Origin: Bacteroides sp. 224
GTDB lineage: Bacteria > Bacteroidota > Bacteroidia > Bacteroidales > Bacteroidaceae
DNA: 64,000 bases
Direction: 5' to 3'
NCBI RefSeq assembly: GCF_010500995.1
Contig: NZ_QVMK01000026.1
Location: 23,313 to 87,312, forward strand
Numbering within the stretch: position 1 is the stretch's first letter; every line of letters begins with the position of its first letter. The position numbers and the translations under genes are program-made. The notes under the pieces were generated by a model that saw only the letters and a list, made by a program, of their open reading frames with translations, ran no database searches and was not told the DNA's origin. This document shows, one piece after another, positions 51,548-61,820 of this stretch.

Positions 51548-51979
51548 ATGAACGAAGAAAAAAGAGAACCCCGTAGGCGGGGAAAGGGGGGCAGACCCCC
51601 GAAGAACGACCCGGCAAAACATCGGCTGACGGTGAACCTGACGGACACACAGCACGCCGGATTTCTTGCCATGTTCGAGCAGTCAGGCGTACAATCGCTG
51701 TCTGCTTTTATTTCAGCCCGCATCTTTGGCGATGAGTTCCGGGTGGTAAAAACCGATGCTTCGGCTGTCGAATTTACCGCAAAGCTGACCGCACTACACA
51801 GCCAGTTTCGGAGCGTGGGCGTGAATTACAACCAGATTGTAAAGGAACTGCACAGCAATTTCGGGGAGAAAAAAGCACTCGCTTTGCTCTATAAATTGGA
51901 AAAAGCGACCGTAGAACTGGCGGGAATCGGGCGCGAAGTGATGCAGCTATGCGAGCAGTTTAAGGCGAAATACCTCTAA
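51548..51979 (+). CDS. mobA: MobA, relaxosome accessory protein
   Basis: A 143-residue protein with a basic start (RRRGKGGRPPKNDPAKHRLTV) and a ribbon-helix-helix/MobC-like domain (about 25-110; GVNYNQIVKELHSNF). It binds oriT DNA and helps the relaxase. It is separated by 3 bases from mobB. Confidence 0.88.
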   Translation: MNEEKREPRRRGKGGRPPKNDPAKHRLTVNLTDTQHAGFLAMFEQSGVQSLSAFISARIFGDEFRVVKTDASAVEFTAKLTALHSQFRSVGVNYNQIVKELHSNFGEKKALALLYKLEKATVELAGIGREVMQLCEQFKAKYL

Positions 51980-51982
51980 AAA

Positions 51983-53251
51983 ATGGTGGCGAAAATCTCT
52001 CATGGAAGCAATCTGTACGGCGCACTTTCCTACAATCAGGAGAAAGTGGACGAGGGTTTGGGTAAGGTTTTGGCGACTAATTTAGTAATCGAACCTACCG
52101 ATGGAGCGTTCAATGCCTCTGCCTGTATGCAGGATTTTGAGCGGTTTATGCCTTCGCATATCACCACCAAAAAGCCAGTTATCCATGTTTCGCTGAACCC
52201 GCACCCGGATGATAAGCTGACCGACCAGCAGCTTTTGGAAATCGGGCAAAAGTACATGGAGCGGTTGGGCTACGGTTCGCAGCCTTACATGATTTTCAAA
52301 CATGAGGATATAGACCGCCAACACATCCACATTGTTTCGACCCGTGTCCGTCCCGATGGTTCGCTTGTTCCCGATAGCTTCGAGAAAGACCGCAGTAACA
52401 AAATCCGGCGGGAGTTGGAAAAGGAATACAATCTGATTCCTGCCAACGGTCAGAAGCAGGGCGAGGCGTGGCAGCTTGCTACGGTAGACGTTAGCCAGGG
52501 GAACTTAAAACGACAGGTGGCAAACGTCCTAAAGCCGCTTTCGGAAATGTACCGTTTCCAAACGCTCGGCGAATACCGCGCCCTGCTCTCATTATATAAT
52601 ATAGGAGTGGAAGAAATCAAAGGAGAGAATAAGGGCAAACCTTACCGGGGATTGGTTTACTCGGCATTGGATAGCGAGGGCAACCGTATCGGTAAACCCT
52701 TAAAATCCTCCCTGTTCGGTAAAGCTCTCGGTATCGAGGCTTTGGAAAATCAGTTCGGTACATCGAAAGAAACAATCAAAACGGACGGTGTTACAGCCCG
52801 TACCCGTGCCATTGTTTCCGAAGCCTTGAATAGTACCCGCACCGAAAAGGAGTTCCGAGCGGCGTTACAGAAGAAGGGCATCGACTTGGTACTTCGCCGC
52901 AACGATGAAGGGCGCATATTCGGGGCAACCTTTATCGACCATAACGAGCGGGCGGTATTGAACGGTTCGCGTTTGGGTAAGGAATTTTCGGCGAATGTCC
53001 TTAACGAACGGTTCGCAGATGATTCGCCCCGCGAGGATCTGCAAACTGAGCAGCCGAAGCAGTCCGATAACCTACGCCAGATTGATAAACCCGCTACTGA
53101 CAAACAACCGCAATTCTCTCAATCAACGATTGATGATGCGGCGGGTAGTCTATTATCTGTCCTTACTCCCGAAGCCGGAGGACAGGATAATAACCTGCCG
53201 ACCATCAAGCGCAAAAGAAAGAAAAAGCGCAGGTATGGCAGACAGCTATAA
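51983..53251 (+). CDS. mobB: MobB relaxase
   Basis: A 422-residue relaxase/mobilisation nuclease (PF03432 type). The N-terminal catalytic part (about 1-200) has the start MVAKISHGSNLYGALSYNQEK (partly quoted), Tyr 17 in LSYNQ as the possible nucleophile, and the metal motif HEDIDRQHIHIVSTRV (about 109-124). It nicks oriT and pilots the strand. The C-terminal part is basic and ends in KRKRKKKRRYGRQL. Confidence 0.92.
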   Translation: MVAKISHGSNLYGALSYNQEKVDEGLGKVLATNLVIEPTDGAFNASACMQDFERFMPSHITTKKPVIHVSLNPHPDDKLTDQQLLEIGQKYMERLGYGSQPYMIFKHEDIDRQHIHIVSTRVRPDGSLVPDSFEKDRSNKIRRELEKEYNLIPANGQKQGEAWQLATVDVSQGNLKRQVANVLKPLSEMYRFQTLGEYRALLSLYNIGVEEIKGENKGKPYRGLVYSALDSEGNRIGKPLKSSLFGKALGIEALENQFGTSKETIKTDGVTARTRAIVSEALNSTRTEKEFRAALQKKGIDLVLRRNDEGRIFGATFIDHNERAVLNGSRLGKEFSANVLNERFADDSPREDLQTEQPKQSDNLRQIDKPATDKQPQFSQSTIDDAAGSLLSVLTPEAGGQDNNLPTIKRKRKKKRRYGRQL

Positions 53252-53285
53252 AATTTGAAGTAATAACAATTTAATTTTTACGATT

Positions 53286-55295
53286 ATGCAAAATGAAGAT
53301 GATTTGAGGGGCTTGGCTAAAGTAATGGACTTTATGCGTGCGCTTTCTATACTATTTGTAGTGATAAATGTGTATTGGTTCTGCTACGAAGCAATGCACG
53401 AGTGGGGAATCAATATCGGGGTAGTCGATAAAATCCTGATGAATTTTAACCGCACCGCCGGATTGTTTACCTCAATCCTGTGGACGAAAATCTTTGCCGT
53501 AGTGTTTCTTGCTTTGTCCTGTCTGGGAACAAAAGGTGTGAAGGAGGAAAAGATTACATGGACGAAAATCTATGTGTGTCTTGCTATCGGTTTCGTCCTG
53601 TTCTTTTTGAACTGGTGGCTATTGGCATTGCCGTTACCCAAAGTAGCCAATGCCGGGTTTTACATCTTTACCGTTTCGGTAGGCTACATATTATTACTGA
53701 TGGCGGGTACGTGGATTAGCCGCCTGCTTAAAAACAATATGTTTGACGATGTTTTCAACACGGAAAACGAATCGTTTATGCAGGAAACAAAGTTGATGGT
53801 AAACGATTATTCGGTAAACCTGCCTACGAAATTCTGGTATAAAAAGAAGCAGAGGAAAGGGTGGATAAACGTAGTAAATCCGTTCAGGGCGGCTATCGTT
53901 TTGGGTACTCCGGGTTCGGGTAAATCTTATGCTGTTGTAAACCAGTTTATCAAACAGCAGATTGAGAAGGGCTATACGGGCTATATTTACGACTTCAAAT
54001 TTCCCGACCTCTCTACCATTGCGTATAACCACCTGTTAAACAACCGGGAAGGCTACGAAAAAGTACCGACTTTCTACGTGATAAACTTCGATGATCCGAG
54101 CCGAAGCCACCGATGTAATCCGATTAATCCTTCTTTCATGGATGATATTTCGGATGCCTACGAATCGGCATATACGATAATGCTCAATTTGAACCGGACG
54201 TGGGTGCAGAAACAGGGCGATTTCTTCGTGGAATCCCCGATTATTCTTTTCGCCGCTATTATATGGTACTTGCGGATTTATGAGGACGGGAAGTATTGTA
54301 CGTTTCCCCATGCAATAGAATTTCTAAATAAAAGTTATGAAGATATTTTCCCGATTCTGACCTCTTATCCCGACCTCGAAAACTACCTTTCTCCCTTTAT
54401 GGATGCGTGGAAATCTGGGGCTGCCGACCAGCTTCAAGGACAGATTGCAAGTGCGAAAATACCGCTTTCCCGCATGATTAGCCCACAACTTTATTGGGTG
54501 ATGTCGGGCGATGAATTTACGCTGGATATTAATAATCCGGACGATCCGAAAATGTTGGTCGTAGGTAACAATCCCGATAGGCAAAATATCTATGGTGCGG
54601 CTCTCGGATTGTATAATTCCCGTATCGTGAAGCTGATTAACAAAAAGGGGCAACTCAAATCTTCGGTTATTATTGACGAGTTGCCGACTATCTATTTTAA
54701 GGGATTGGATAACCTGATTGCCACCGCCCGGAGCAACAAAGTTGCCGTGCTGTTAGGCTTTCAGGACTTTTCGCAGCTAAAGCGCGACTATGGCGATAAA
54801 GAGGCGGCTGTCGTAATGAACACCGTAGGTAATATCTTTTCCGGTCAGGTAGTCGGCGATACGGCAAAAACGCTATCCGACCGTTTCGGGAAAGTGTTAC
54901 AGAAACGTCAGTCCATGACGATAAACCGCAACGACAAATCGACTTCCATTTCTACACAAATGGATAGCCTGATACCGCCGTCCAAAATATCTAATCTTAC
55001 ACAGGGTATGTTCGTGGGAGCGGTAGCGGACAATTTCGACGAACGGATAGAGCAGAAGATTTTTCATTGTGAAATCGTAGTCGATAACGAACGTGTTGCC
55101 GCCGAAACGAAAATGTACCGTAAAATACCCGTTATCACCAACTTTGTAGATGAAAGCGGCGTGGATCGCATGAAGGAAATGATTAAGGAGAATTACGACC
55201 GTATCAAAGCGGAAGCCAAACAGATTGTGGCTGATGAGTTAGAGCGGATTCGTAATGACGAGAACTTGCGGCATTTGTTGCCGAAGGAGGAGTAA
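53286..55295 (+). CDS. mobC: MobC, VirD4-type coupling ATPase
   Basis: A 669-residue coupling protein: N-terminal membrane helices (about 15-150, four segments), Walker A GTPGSGKS (about 207-214), Walker B VIIDELPT (about 461-468) and the motif QDFSQLKRDYGDKEA. It links the relaxosome to the TraG/TraJ channel. It is the last gene of the mob operon, before the restriction-like cassette. Confidence 0.95.
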   Translation: MQNEDDLRGLAKVMDFMRALSILFVVINVYWFCYEAMHEWGINIGVVDKILMNFNRTAGLFTSILWTKIFAVVFLALSCLGTKGVKEEKITWTKIYVCLAIGFVLFFLNWWLLALPLPKVANAGFYIFTVSVGYILLLMAGTWISRLLKNNMFDDVFNTENESFMQETKLMVNDYSVNLPTKFWYKKKQRKGWINVVNPFRAAIVLGTPGSGKSYAVVNQFIKQQIEKGYTGYIYDFKFPDLSTIAYNHLLNNREGYEKVPTFYVINFDDPSRSHRCNPINPSFMDDISDAYESAYTIMLNLNRTWVQKQGDFFVESPIILFAAIIWYLRIYEDGKYCTFPHAIEFLNKSYEDIFPILTSYPDLENYLSPFMDAWKSGAADQLQGQIASAKIPLSRMISPQLYWVMSGDEFTLDINNPDDPKMLVVGNNPDRQNIYGAALGLYNSRIVKLINKKGQLKSSVIIDELPTIYFKGLDNLIATARSNKVAVLLGFQDFSQLKRDYGDKEAAVVMNTVGNIFSGQVVGDTAKTLSDRFGKVLQKRQSMTINRNDKSTSISTQMDSLIPPSKISNLTQGMFVGAVADNFDERIEQKIFHCEIVVDNERVAAETKMYRKIPVITNFVDESGVDRMKEMIKENYDRIKAEAKQIVADELERIRNDENLRHLLPKEE

Positions 55296-55303
55296 AAATA
55301 ATT

Positions 55304-55387
55304 AGGGTGTGTATCATATCAGATTCTGTTTACTTTAGTCCTACTGTAAGTGGAAATAAAGCTAAAAAAACTTATGGTACACACTCC
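55304..55387. repeat. Long-range inverted repeat after mobC
   Basis: AGGGTGTGTATCATA (55304-55318) and TATGGTACACACTCCT (about 55373-55388) pair with one gap and one G-T type mismatch around a 54-base loop. It could be a terminator-like stem for mobC, or a trace of how the cassette was inserted. The rest of the spacer to 55440 is AT-rich without features. Confidence 0.45.
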
Positions 55388-55440
55388 TTATTTAAAGGCT
55401 CTCAATAAGTAAGTAAATATATATACCTTCTATATATATC

Positions 55441-56418
55441 TTATAATCCGTTAAACAGGTTTCCTTTAGATGTTTTTTGAAGTTTATAAGTGGCTATTTT
55501 TGACAAGTCTGATTTATATTTCACATCTGAAACTTCATTGGGTATATTAATTTTCTCAATCTTGCTTATATCCTCACACCTATAAAATCGTAGTGAATCT
55601 TGAGCTATCTTATAATCAAACTTTAGTTTTATAGACTGTTCCAAGGTATAACCTAAAGTCGCACAAACAATACGGTTTAACTTTTCGATTAATTGTACGT
55701 CATATTGAATTTTCGCACTTATGCTATCTAACAATTGACCAATATCTTTTCCCGTGCTACTTTGCCTAATAAAAACTGAGGCAATTAAGACCTCACTTCC
55801 AAGAGGCGGATTTAATTGTTCGGATGAAAATATGTGTATTCGCTCAAAATTAGCATTACTCTTAACTTCTATTTTTTCTTCACCAGAATTAAAATCAAAT
55901 TTTTCTTCAGGGATATTATGCCAATAATTTAGAAGTATCTCTGGATTTCGTGAATTATTAATTATAAATAATTCTGACCATAAACCATGTACTGTATTTG
56001 TTGGAATGTCCGACAGAGAACGGAACACTTCAATGAATTTATTTAACGAATCTATAACTTGTTGTTGAGTAGGATTAGATTCTAAAGTCCGTATTAGGGT
56101 TTCTGATATTCTCAAAAAATATTCCTGTAAATTACGATCTGTATTGGTAAATGTTATTACAGTAAACGTTTTAAAACTGTTGTTTCCCTTTTCGAATATT
56201 TTGCATTCTACATTCATTAGTAATTGAAGATATTTCAATTTAAAATTCTTCAACAATATCCCCTTGACTCCATTGGTAACAGACAAGAGCAATACTGGAT
56301 TGCCATCATGATCGATAGCTATTCGATAATTTGGGTAATTGGGAATAGGTAGTGCATTGAAAATCCTTTCTCCGCCATCTGGTATTGCTAAATTATCAAA
56401 TAAATCTATTAAATTCAT
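55441..56418 (-). CDS. PD-(D/E)XK nuclease-like protein (DUF4420-type)
   Basis: A 325-residue protein with the catalytic pattern E149 (GLWSEL), D175 (KFDFNSG) and E184-V-K186 (KIEVKS), the PD-(D/E)XK fold signature. Databases call this a PD-(D/E)XK motif protein. It probably cuts DNA as the effector of the cassette. Its ATG overlaps the Z1 gene stop by four bases, so the genes are coupled. Confidence 0.85.
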   Translation of the reverse strand: MNLIDLFDNLAIPDGGERIFNALPIPNYPNYRIAIDHDGNPVLLLSVTNGVKGILLKNFKLKYLQLLMNVECKIFEKGNNSFKTFTVITFTNTDRNLQEYFLRISETLIRTLESNPTQQQVIDSLNKFIEVFRSLSDIPTNTVHGLWSELFIINNSRNPEILLNYWHNIPEEKFDFNSGEEKIEVKSNANFERIHIFSSEQLNPPLGSEVLIASVFIRQSSTGKDIGQLLDSISAKIQYDVQLIEKLNRIVCATLGYTLEQSIKLKFDYKIAQDSLRFYRCEDISKIEKINIPNEVSDVKYKSDLSKIATYKLQKTSKGNLFNGL

Positions 56419-58661
56419 ACCTGTCTTATTATATCTTGGCTCATAGATTCTGGAACCCAGATGGCAAGAGTAGAAACATCTGTATATTCTGTATCCCTAA
56501 TATTTAACATATGAATTTGAATTGTCAATACATTTTCATCCTTAATTTCAGAATCACCAGGATATATAACCTCTCCTGTTCTTGGATTTCGACCCTGAAA
56601 AAGTTGCTGAATTTCATCATGACTATTCAATCGACGAATACGTCTCTTCCAGTCAATTAAACTGTCAGCACTCATTAGGTACACCTTGCAGTTTCCGTTG
56701 GGATTTTCTTCGGAATAACGCTTTATGATACCTCTCAAACTAGAATATCTAGCAGAATCACTTTCTCTCGTGAATTTTAGTTTATTCAATAAATGCTCCA
56801 AACAATCTTTCATAGGAATCGTTGCTACCAAGTGTTTTTGATCTTCAGTTCTATTAATATGACCTTCATCTTGAAGAAAAAGTTCTGACTTAGGTTCTAA
56901 GAATTCAAACACTGCATTCCTGTTCGTGGCGATATGTTCTTCTGTATCATGAGGGGCATTTATCCTAAACCAGTCATTTCCAAATTGGTCACGGTCAAGA
57001 TCGTCATATAAAATATTAGCTCTCGTTAGATTCAAAATTTGATCTAATACAGCTTCCCTATCCCAATCATTCAAATGTTTATTATTAATATCAAAATCAA
57101 CTAACCGATTTCGCACATCTTCCTCATGTTCAACAATGTATGTGTATGCATCTATTGTTACTTGATCTAAGAAAACACGACAATATCCTAAATAGCTTCG
57201 TTTGTAACCGAAAAACCTCGCTCTTTGTTGGATTGTATCAACATTTCCAACTCCAATATTTCTAGGCATATAAGTAACTGTAAGTCCCTCAATTGTAAAA
57301 CCACGATCCATAGATTGACCACCGACTAAAATCCATGAGTAATAATCTTGCCAGTTAATTTGTGGAGTTGCCCCTCGTCTTGAATTTACTTCTACGATAG
57401 GTGTATATTGAATCGCATGAATTAAATCATTACCAGTTAAGATATCAAAAGATGGTAAATCCGGGACTGTCATTTGTAAATCGTTATAGGTGATTCTAAA
57501 AGCATTAAGCAGATCGGATTTTTCGTCTTCATCATCTCCCGACAATAAACGACGCCAACTTTCTTTTATCGTATTTACCCAACCATAAAATGTTGTGTGA
57601 TCTCCTTGTAACCTAGAGGGATGAATTAACATTGAACGATTATGTTGCCCTGGCAATTTATATGCCTCTAAGATCATACCTGCCGCTACACCTAAATAAA
57701 AATAACGTAATGCATCAAGCAGTGCGTCAGGTGGTTCATTCATATTAGGAATAGTATTGAGGGGTATTTCACGTATTAAATTAGGATTTTCTCTAAAAAA
57801 CTGTATCCCACCTATATAATCACCTCCTGGTGTGAGTAGTTTAATAAAATTAGGGGATAATCTATCTACAATATTAATAAATAAATTAGCCTGTGGAGTA
57901 GCAGTATATTGCAAAAATGTATGATGAGGAAAAATATTCCGTAAACCAGTAATTCTGCGATAGATTGTAGAAACTTGGTTTTCGGTTAAAGCCTCTATAT
58001 CAATACCCTGCCTTGCAGCCCATCGAGCTCTTGTATTTAGACTGGCTTGATCACTTTCATCATCTATTATTAATGTCGGAACTCCACTTAAATCTATTCC
58101 AGATAATAAATCAGTCAAGTTACGCAGATGTGAACCATTTTTCATTACAGTAATTAAAATGGTTCGACAACGATCATTAGGGAAAGTTTGATCGGCCCAT
58201 TGATCTAATGCTCCTGTTATAATGTCAAAATCTTCTTGCGTTCGCGGATTCTTGATTTGCGTCCATTTTTGTTCAAACCCATATCTATCATTAACTCGTA
58301 AGTCCTTTTTAACCCTTTCTGTCGATTGATTTACTAATGGTGTTGTCGTTCCTGCAATTATTATAACGATTCGATAATTATTATCTCTAGCCAATGCTGT
58401 AAGAGTCGTAAAGGATAAAGTCTTTCCACTTTGAACGTATCCGATAACAATTCCGGTATCATTATTTGCAGGTTCATTCGGATCACCACATACTTGCATA
58501 ATTCGATAAGCCTCATCTAAAACTCTTTGTCCACCTTCATTCAGGCTTCCGTCTGTATTTGCAAACCCTTTACTACGAAGTAGTCCAGTAGTTTCATCAC
58601 CAACAAATGGAGTCCATTCACTATTATTATCACTATTTTGAATTTCAATTATTTCAGCCAT
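56415..58661 (-). CDS. Z1-domain ATPase/helicase-like protein
   Basis: A 748-residue protein of the Z1 family (PF10593). The P-loop is GYVQSGKT (74-81), Walker B is IIDDESDQ (about 198-205), and the late helicase motif is TIQQRARFFGYKRSYLGYCR (about 480). It is a superfamily 2 helicase-like motor. Together with the MORC-like ATPase and methylase it forms a conserved restriction-like set described by Iyer, Abhiman and Aravind (MutL homologues in restriction-modification systems). It lies 2 bases after the ATPase gene. Confidence 0.9.
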   Translation of the reverse strand: MAEIIEIQNSDNNSEWTPFVGDETTGLLRSKGFANTDGSLNEGGQRVLDEAYRIMQVCGDPNEPANNDTGIVIGYVQSGKTLSFTTLTALARDNNYRIVIIIAGTTTPLVNQSTERVKKDLRVNDRYGFEQKWTQIKNPRTQEDFDIITGALDQWADQTFPNDRCRTILITVMKNGSHLRNLTDLLSGIDLSGVPTLIIDDESDQASLNTRARWAARQGIDIEALTENQVSTIYRRITGLRNIFPHHTFLQYTATPQANLFINIVDRLSPNFIKLLTPGGDYIGGIQFFRENPNLIREIPLNTIPNMNEPPDALLDALRYFYLGVAAGMILEAYKLPGQHNRSMLIHPSRLQGDHTTFYGWVNTIKESWRRLLSGDDEDEKSDLLNAFRITYNDLQMTVPDLPSFDILTGNDLIHAIQYTPIVEVNSRRGATPQINWQDYYSWILVGGQSMDRGFTIEGLTVTYMPRNIGVGNVDTIQQRARFFGYKRSYLGYCRVFLDQVTIDAYTYIVEHEEDVRNRLVDFDINNKHLNDWDREAVLDQILNLTRANILYDDLDRDQFGNDWFRINAPHDTEEHIATNRNAVFEFLEPKSELFLQDEGHINRTEDQKHLVATIPMKDCLEHLLNKLKFTRESDSARYSSLRGIIKRYSEENPNGNCKVYLMSADSLIDWKRRIRRLNSHDEIQQLFQGRNPRTGEVIYPGDSEIKDENVLTIQIHMLNIRDTEYTDVSTLAIWVPESMSQDIIRQV

Positions 58662-58663
58662 AT

Positions 58664-60208
58664 TTATATCTGTTTAGACAGGTTTGTAATGAGTTCATTG
58701 AAATTACGCCTAACATCTCCTACTATTTTAGAACGTTTAGCGATAACCTCCGAAAGAGCAAAAGCAGCTGCAATTCTGAGTATAGGTTCTATCTTATTAG
58801 TATCTGTACCCGCAAAAGCAATCATAAAAGGATGGGTTAAAGATAGTCGAATACCAATTTGCCTAATTGATTCGTCCGTTGATTTCTCTTTGATGAAAGA
58901 ATCTCCTATTTCAATCAACTCTTTTAGAGAAGGATCATAGGACAATTCCATTGATATTTTCCAATTTTCTTTATTGAAGCGAATATCGAACTCTCGATGC
59001 AGTGTTTTTTCCGTTGGCTTTAGTTCTTGCTGTTCTGGTTCAGGAACCTCAGGAGCAGAATTTACAACATCTGCTACTGCCTGTGATGCTTTCTTTTCAA
59101 AATCATTAACAGTTTCATCAAGAGCCTTTTTTGCTGCCTTATATTCCTTTTCTGTTGCTCTAACTCTATATTGCTCTGCTTGTTGTAATAAAGGGAAAGC
59201 CTTATTACTTATATCATCCTTTAGAATTTTCAAAAATAAATCCAAATTTTCATCCCATTGAATACCTTTTTTGGTAAAGGAGACATCAAATCCTTCAAGA
59301 TGCAACTCTCCAAAAACTCTTTGGTAACGAAATGTGTTTGGAGCTCCGAAAATGAATTCCGGTCTAAATCCATTATCAAAACTTCCTTCAATGACTCTAC
59401 CTCTACGAAAAAGAGCAAAACCAGCTTCTGCCGTAGAAGCCTTTTCCCGTATAGCCACAAACCCATGTACTTTTAATCCTTTGTCTAAAGGGAAAGAGAT
59501 TTCTTTTTTCCATAAAATTGATTCTCCTTTAAGATCATCATATCTTGGTACATTCAATATTTTAGGTTCTGTGTATTTTAATATTTCTCCATCTACTTTC
59601 AGAACCAACCATTCATTCCGAATAAACTCCCTATATATACTTCTTAGATGATCTTTAACCTTTGCAACTCCTCTTCTACGAGGCATTCGGTTTACCTCAT
59701 ATAATTCGATTGTAGTATAATGATAATTCTTATCACAAGTAGTCGTTTCAACATCCAATTCTTCCAATTGATCCAAGAAGATTTTCTGCATATCAAAGCA
59801 AACCTGTCTTTCTAATGGTTCACCCAAAGCTGTTGTTGTTACACACCATTTGTCAGCAAACCAACAGGCAGCAGATTTCATTCCCATACCAAACTCTGAA
59901 AGTCCACTGTTATCTGGAGGTATTTCCGCTGCTCTAAATGCCCGTGGATAATCCTTTTCATTGATGCCAGCCGCATTATCCCTAATAGTTATTTTGTTTT
60001 CAGCATCATTGATCTCTATACTAACCTGTAATTTAAAATCTTTTCCTTCGAGAGCCTTTAATAATTTTTCATTTTTCAAATAACTATCGATAGCATTATC
60101 AACAAATTCGGCTAATGCAAACCATGTTTCATATTCTAAAAATTTCAGAACAGAAAGCATTGTTACTTGAGGTCTAATATTAACTTTATCTTGCTGATTC
60201 ATATTCAT
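58664..60208 (-). CDS. MORC/MutL-like GHKL ATPase
   Basis: A 514-residue ATPase with Bergerat-fold motifs: N-box E34-F-V-D-N38, G1 box D77-N-A-A-G81 and G2 box GLSEFGMGMKS (102-112). A basic transducer-like part follows, then a Lys/Glu-rich helix (about 345-400). GHKL ATPases of this group clamp or loop DNA. It overlaps the methylase gene by 23 bases; ATG at 60208 or 60202. Confidence 0.9.
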   Translation of the reverse strand: MNMNQQDKVNIRPQVTMLSVLKFLEYETWFALAEFVDNAIDSYLKNEKLLKALEGKDFKLQVSIEINDAENKITIRDNAAGINEKDYPRAFRAAEIPPDNSGLSEFGMGMKSAACWFADKWCVTTTALGEPLERQVCFDMQKIFLDQLEELDVETTTCDKNYHYTTIELYEVNRMPRRRGVAKVKDHLRSIYREFIRNEWLVLKVDGEILKYTEPKILNVPRYDDLKGESILWKKEISFPLDKGLKVHGFVAIREKASTAEAGFALFRRGRVIEGSFDNGFRPEFIFGAPNTFRYQRVFGELHLEGFDVSFTKKGIQWDENLDLFLKILKDDISNKAFPLLQQAEQYRVRATEKEYKAAKKALDETVNDFEKKASQAVADVVNSAPEVPEPEQQELKPTEKTLHREFDIRFNKENWKISMELSYDPSLKELIEIGDSFIKEKSTDESIRQIGIRLSLTHPFMIAFAGTDTNKIEPILRIAAAFALSEVIAKRSKIVGDVRRNFNELITNLSKQI

Positions 60209-61541
60209 CTATAGTGTAGGTTAATGCAACTTCATGTTTTATATCATTCTCAATAATGTTATCATCAATCAAAAGATGCTGTGCTATGAGTTTTACAATA
60301 TCGGCATTAACAGCATTTCCCAAGGCCTTAAATGCAGCATTATCATTTTCTGGTAATTGTAGATTTGTTAATGATTGCAACCTTAACCCTTCATTTCGAC
60401 TTATATACCGATTTTGCCATCCAATAATTGGTATTTGAGTGTTAGTGCATACTAAAGAAGGGAAAAAATCAACTTTCTTTATTCTAATACCCGATGCTCT
60501 GAATTGTAAAATATAATTATTTATTATTCGCTCACTGTCCCCAACATTCCACTCTAATTTCTGCCAACTTTGTGAAGGCAATTTTGCTAATCTATTAACT
60601 ATATCCTTGACATATTTTTTATTATCCTTATAAAATTGCCGATTTAATTTGATATAACGTTTTTTCCAATCGGGAAACTTATCTTTTACTCTTGCATAAC
60701 TAGGTAGATTTTCTAATTGTTCTTCTTTGGTCATTCCTTTCAAAGATTTACCAAAGTTTCCTTTATACTTCCCTAATTCTTCTTGTGTCAGCAAATGAGG
60801 ATATTCATCATCATAAGGGTAAGTTGCACCAAATTCCATTCCCCAAATAGGAAATCCCGGTAGATTGATATTTTTAGGAATGGCATCAATAAATTCCTGC
60901 CATAATTTTATGCAATCCTGATTAGCCTCTGGTAAGTATTTGCACACTTGGGGATTAATATCTAAAAACTCTTTTAAATCAATGACAGGTTTTCTGTATT
61001 TATCTATATCGTCAAAATTAAAATGTTCAAGAGCATTTTCTCCAAGCGCACCAACAATAAAAAGTCTTTCTCTATGTTGTGGAATTCCAAAATTATGAGG
61101 GGAATAATCCTTACTATCAACACTATATCCTAATCTATCAAAATCCGCCTTCATTGCATTCCATGTTTCTTCATTGTTATGCTTCGCAATAAATCGGACA
61201 TTCTCCAATATGAAAAATCGGGGCTTTTTGTGCTCAAGAATTTTAATTATTTCATCAAATAATGTTCCTCTATCATCTTCTCTTCCTAATTGTTTTCCCG
61301 CTTTTGAAAACGGCTGACATGGAAATCCTGCACAAAGAATATCATGATCAGGGATTATATCAATATTGTTTTTAACAATTTTCTTTATATCCCCGTGTAT
61401 ATTGATCTCTTCTCCCCAATTTAGTTTGTAAGTTTCTCTAAGTACAGGATCGAGTTCACTTGCAAAAACACATTCATGCCCAAGTTCATGAAGTGCCTTA
61501 TGAAAACCGCCGATTCCTGCAAATAAATCAATAAATCTCAT
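60186..61541 (-). CDS. DNA (cytosine-5) methyltransferase
   Basis: A 451-residue C5-methylase with motif I FIDLFAGIGGFH (3-14), motif IV GFPCQPFSKAG with catalytic C75, motif VI ENV (113-115), motif VIII QHRERL (155-160) and motif X-like LGNAVNADIVKLIAQH near the end. It protects host DNA at the target site of the cassette. The target recognition domain is at about 200-380. First gene of the cassette, with its own promoter. Confidence 0.95.
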   Translation of the reverse strand: MRFIDLFAGIGGFHKALHELGHECVFASELDPVLRETYKLNWGEEINIHGDIKKIVKNNIDIIPDHDILCAGFPCQPFSKAGKQLGREDDRGTLFDEIIKILEHKKPRFFILENVRFIAKHNNEETWNAMKADFDRLGYSVDSKDYSPHNFGIPQHRERLFIVGALGENALEHFNFDDIDKYRKPVIDLKEFLDINPQVCKYLPEANQDCIKLWQEFIDAIPKNINLPGFPIWGMEFGATYPYDDEYPHLLTQEELGKYKGNFGKSLKGMTKEEQLENLPSYARVKDKFPDWKKRYIKLNRQFYKDNKKYVKDIVNRLAKLPSQSWQKLEWNVGDSERIINNYILQFRASGIRIKKVDFFPSLVCTNTQIPIIGWQNRYISRNEGLRLQSLTNLQLPENDNAAFKALGNAVNADIVKLIAQHLLIDDNIIENDIKHEVALTYTIDEYESAR

Positions 61542-61643
61542 TAAAAACTATTTGATTTTTACAAATTTCAAATTATAAAAAAGTTGTCTAAAGAATGTCT
61601 ACTAACCCATAAGAGTAAAAAGTCTAACCTTAAACTAAAGGTG

Positions 61644-61651
61644 CAAAAGTA
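61644..61651 (-). promoter_or_regulatory. -7 promoter box of the restriction-like cassette
   Basis: TACTTTTG on the minus strand, about 100 bases before the methylase ATG. CTAACC occurs on both sides (61604, 61624, inverted at 61674), a possible regulator site. The 375-base spacer 61542-61916 is otherwise AT-rich. Confidence 0.5.
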
Positions 61652-61820
61652 CTAATAAATTTCTGGTTAGCCCTTATATTTACCTGTTTTTCATTCGTCT
61701 ATGACTTACTAATTGACAAGTCGTTAGAAAATCATATTTATAACAGAATAAGCCTCCTATTTTTACTTTCAATTATCAAAATGCAAGTATATACAACAAG
61801 TTTGTAATCCCTATTTTCAA

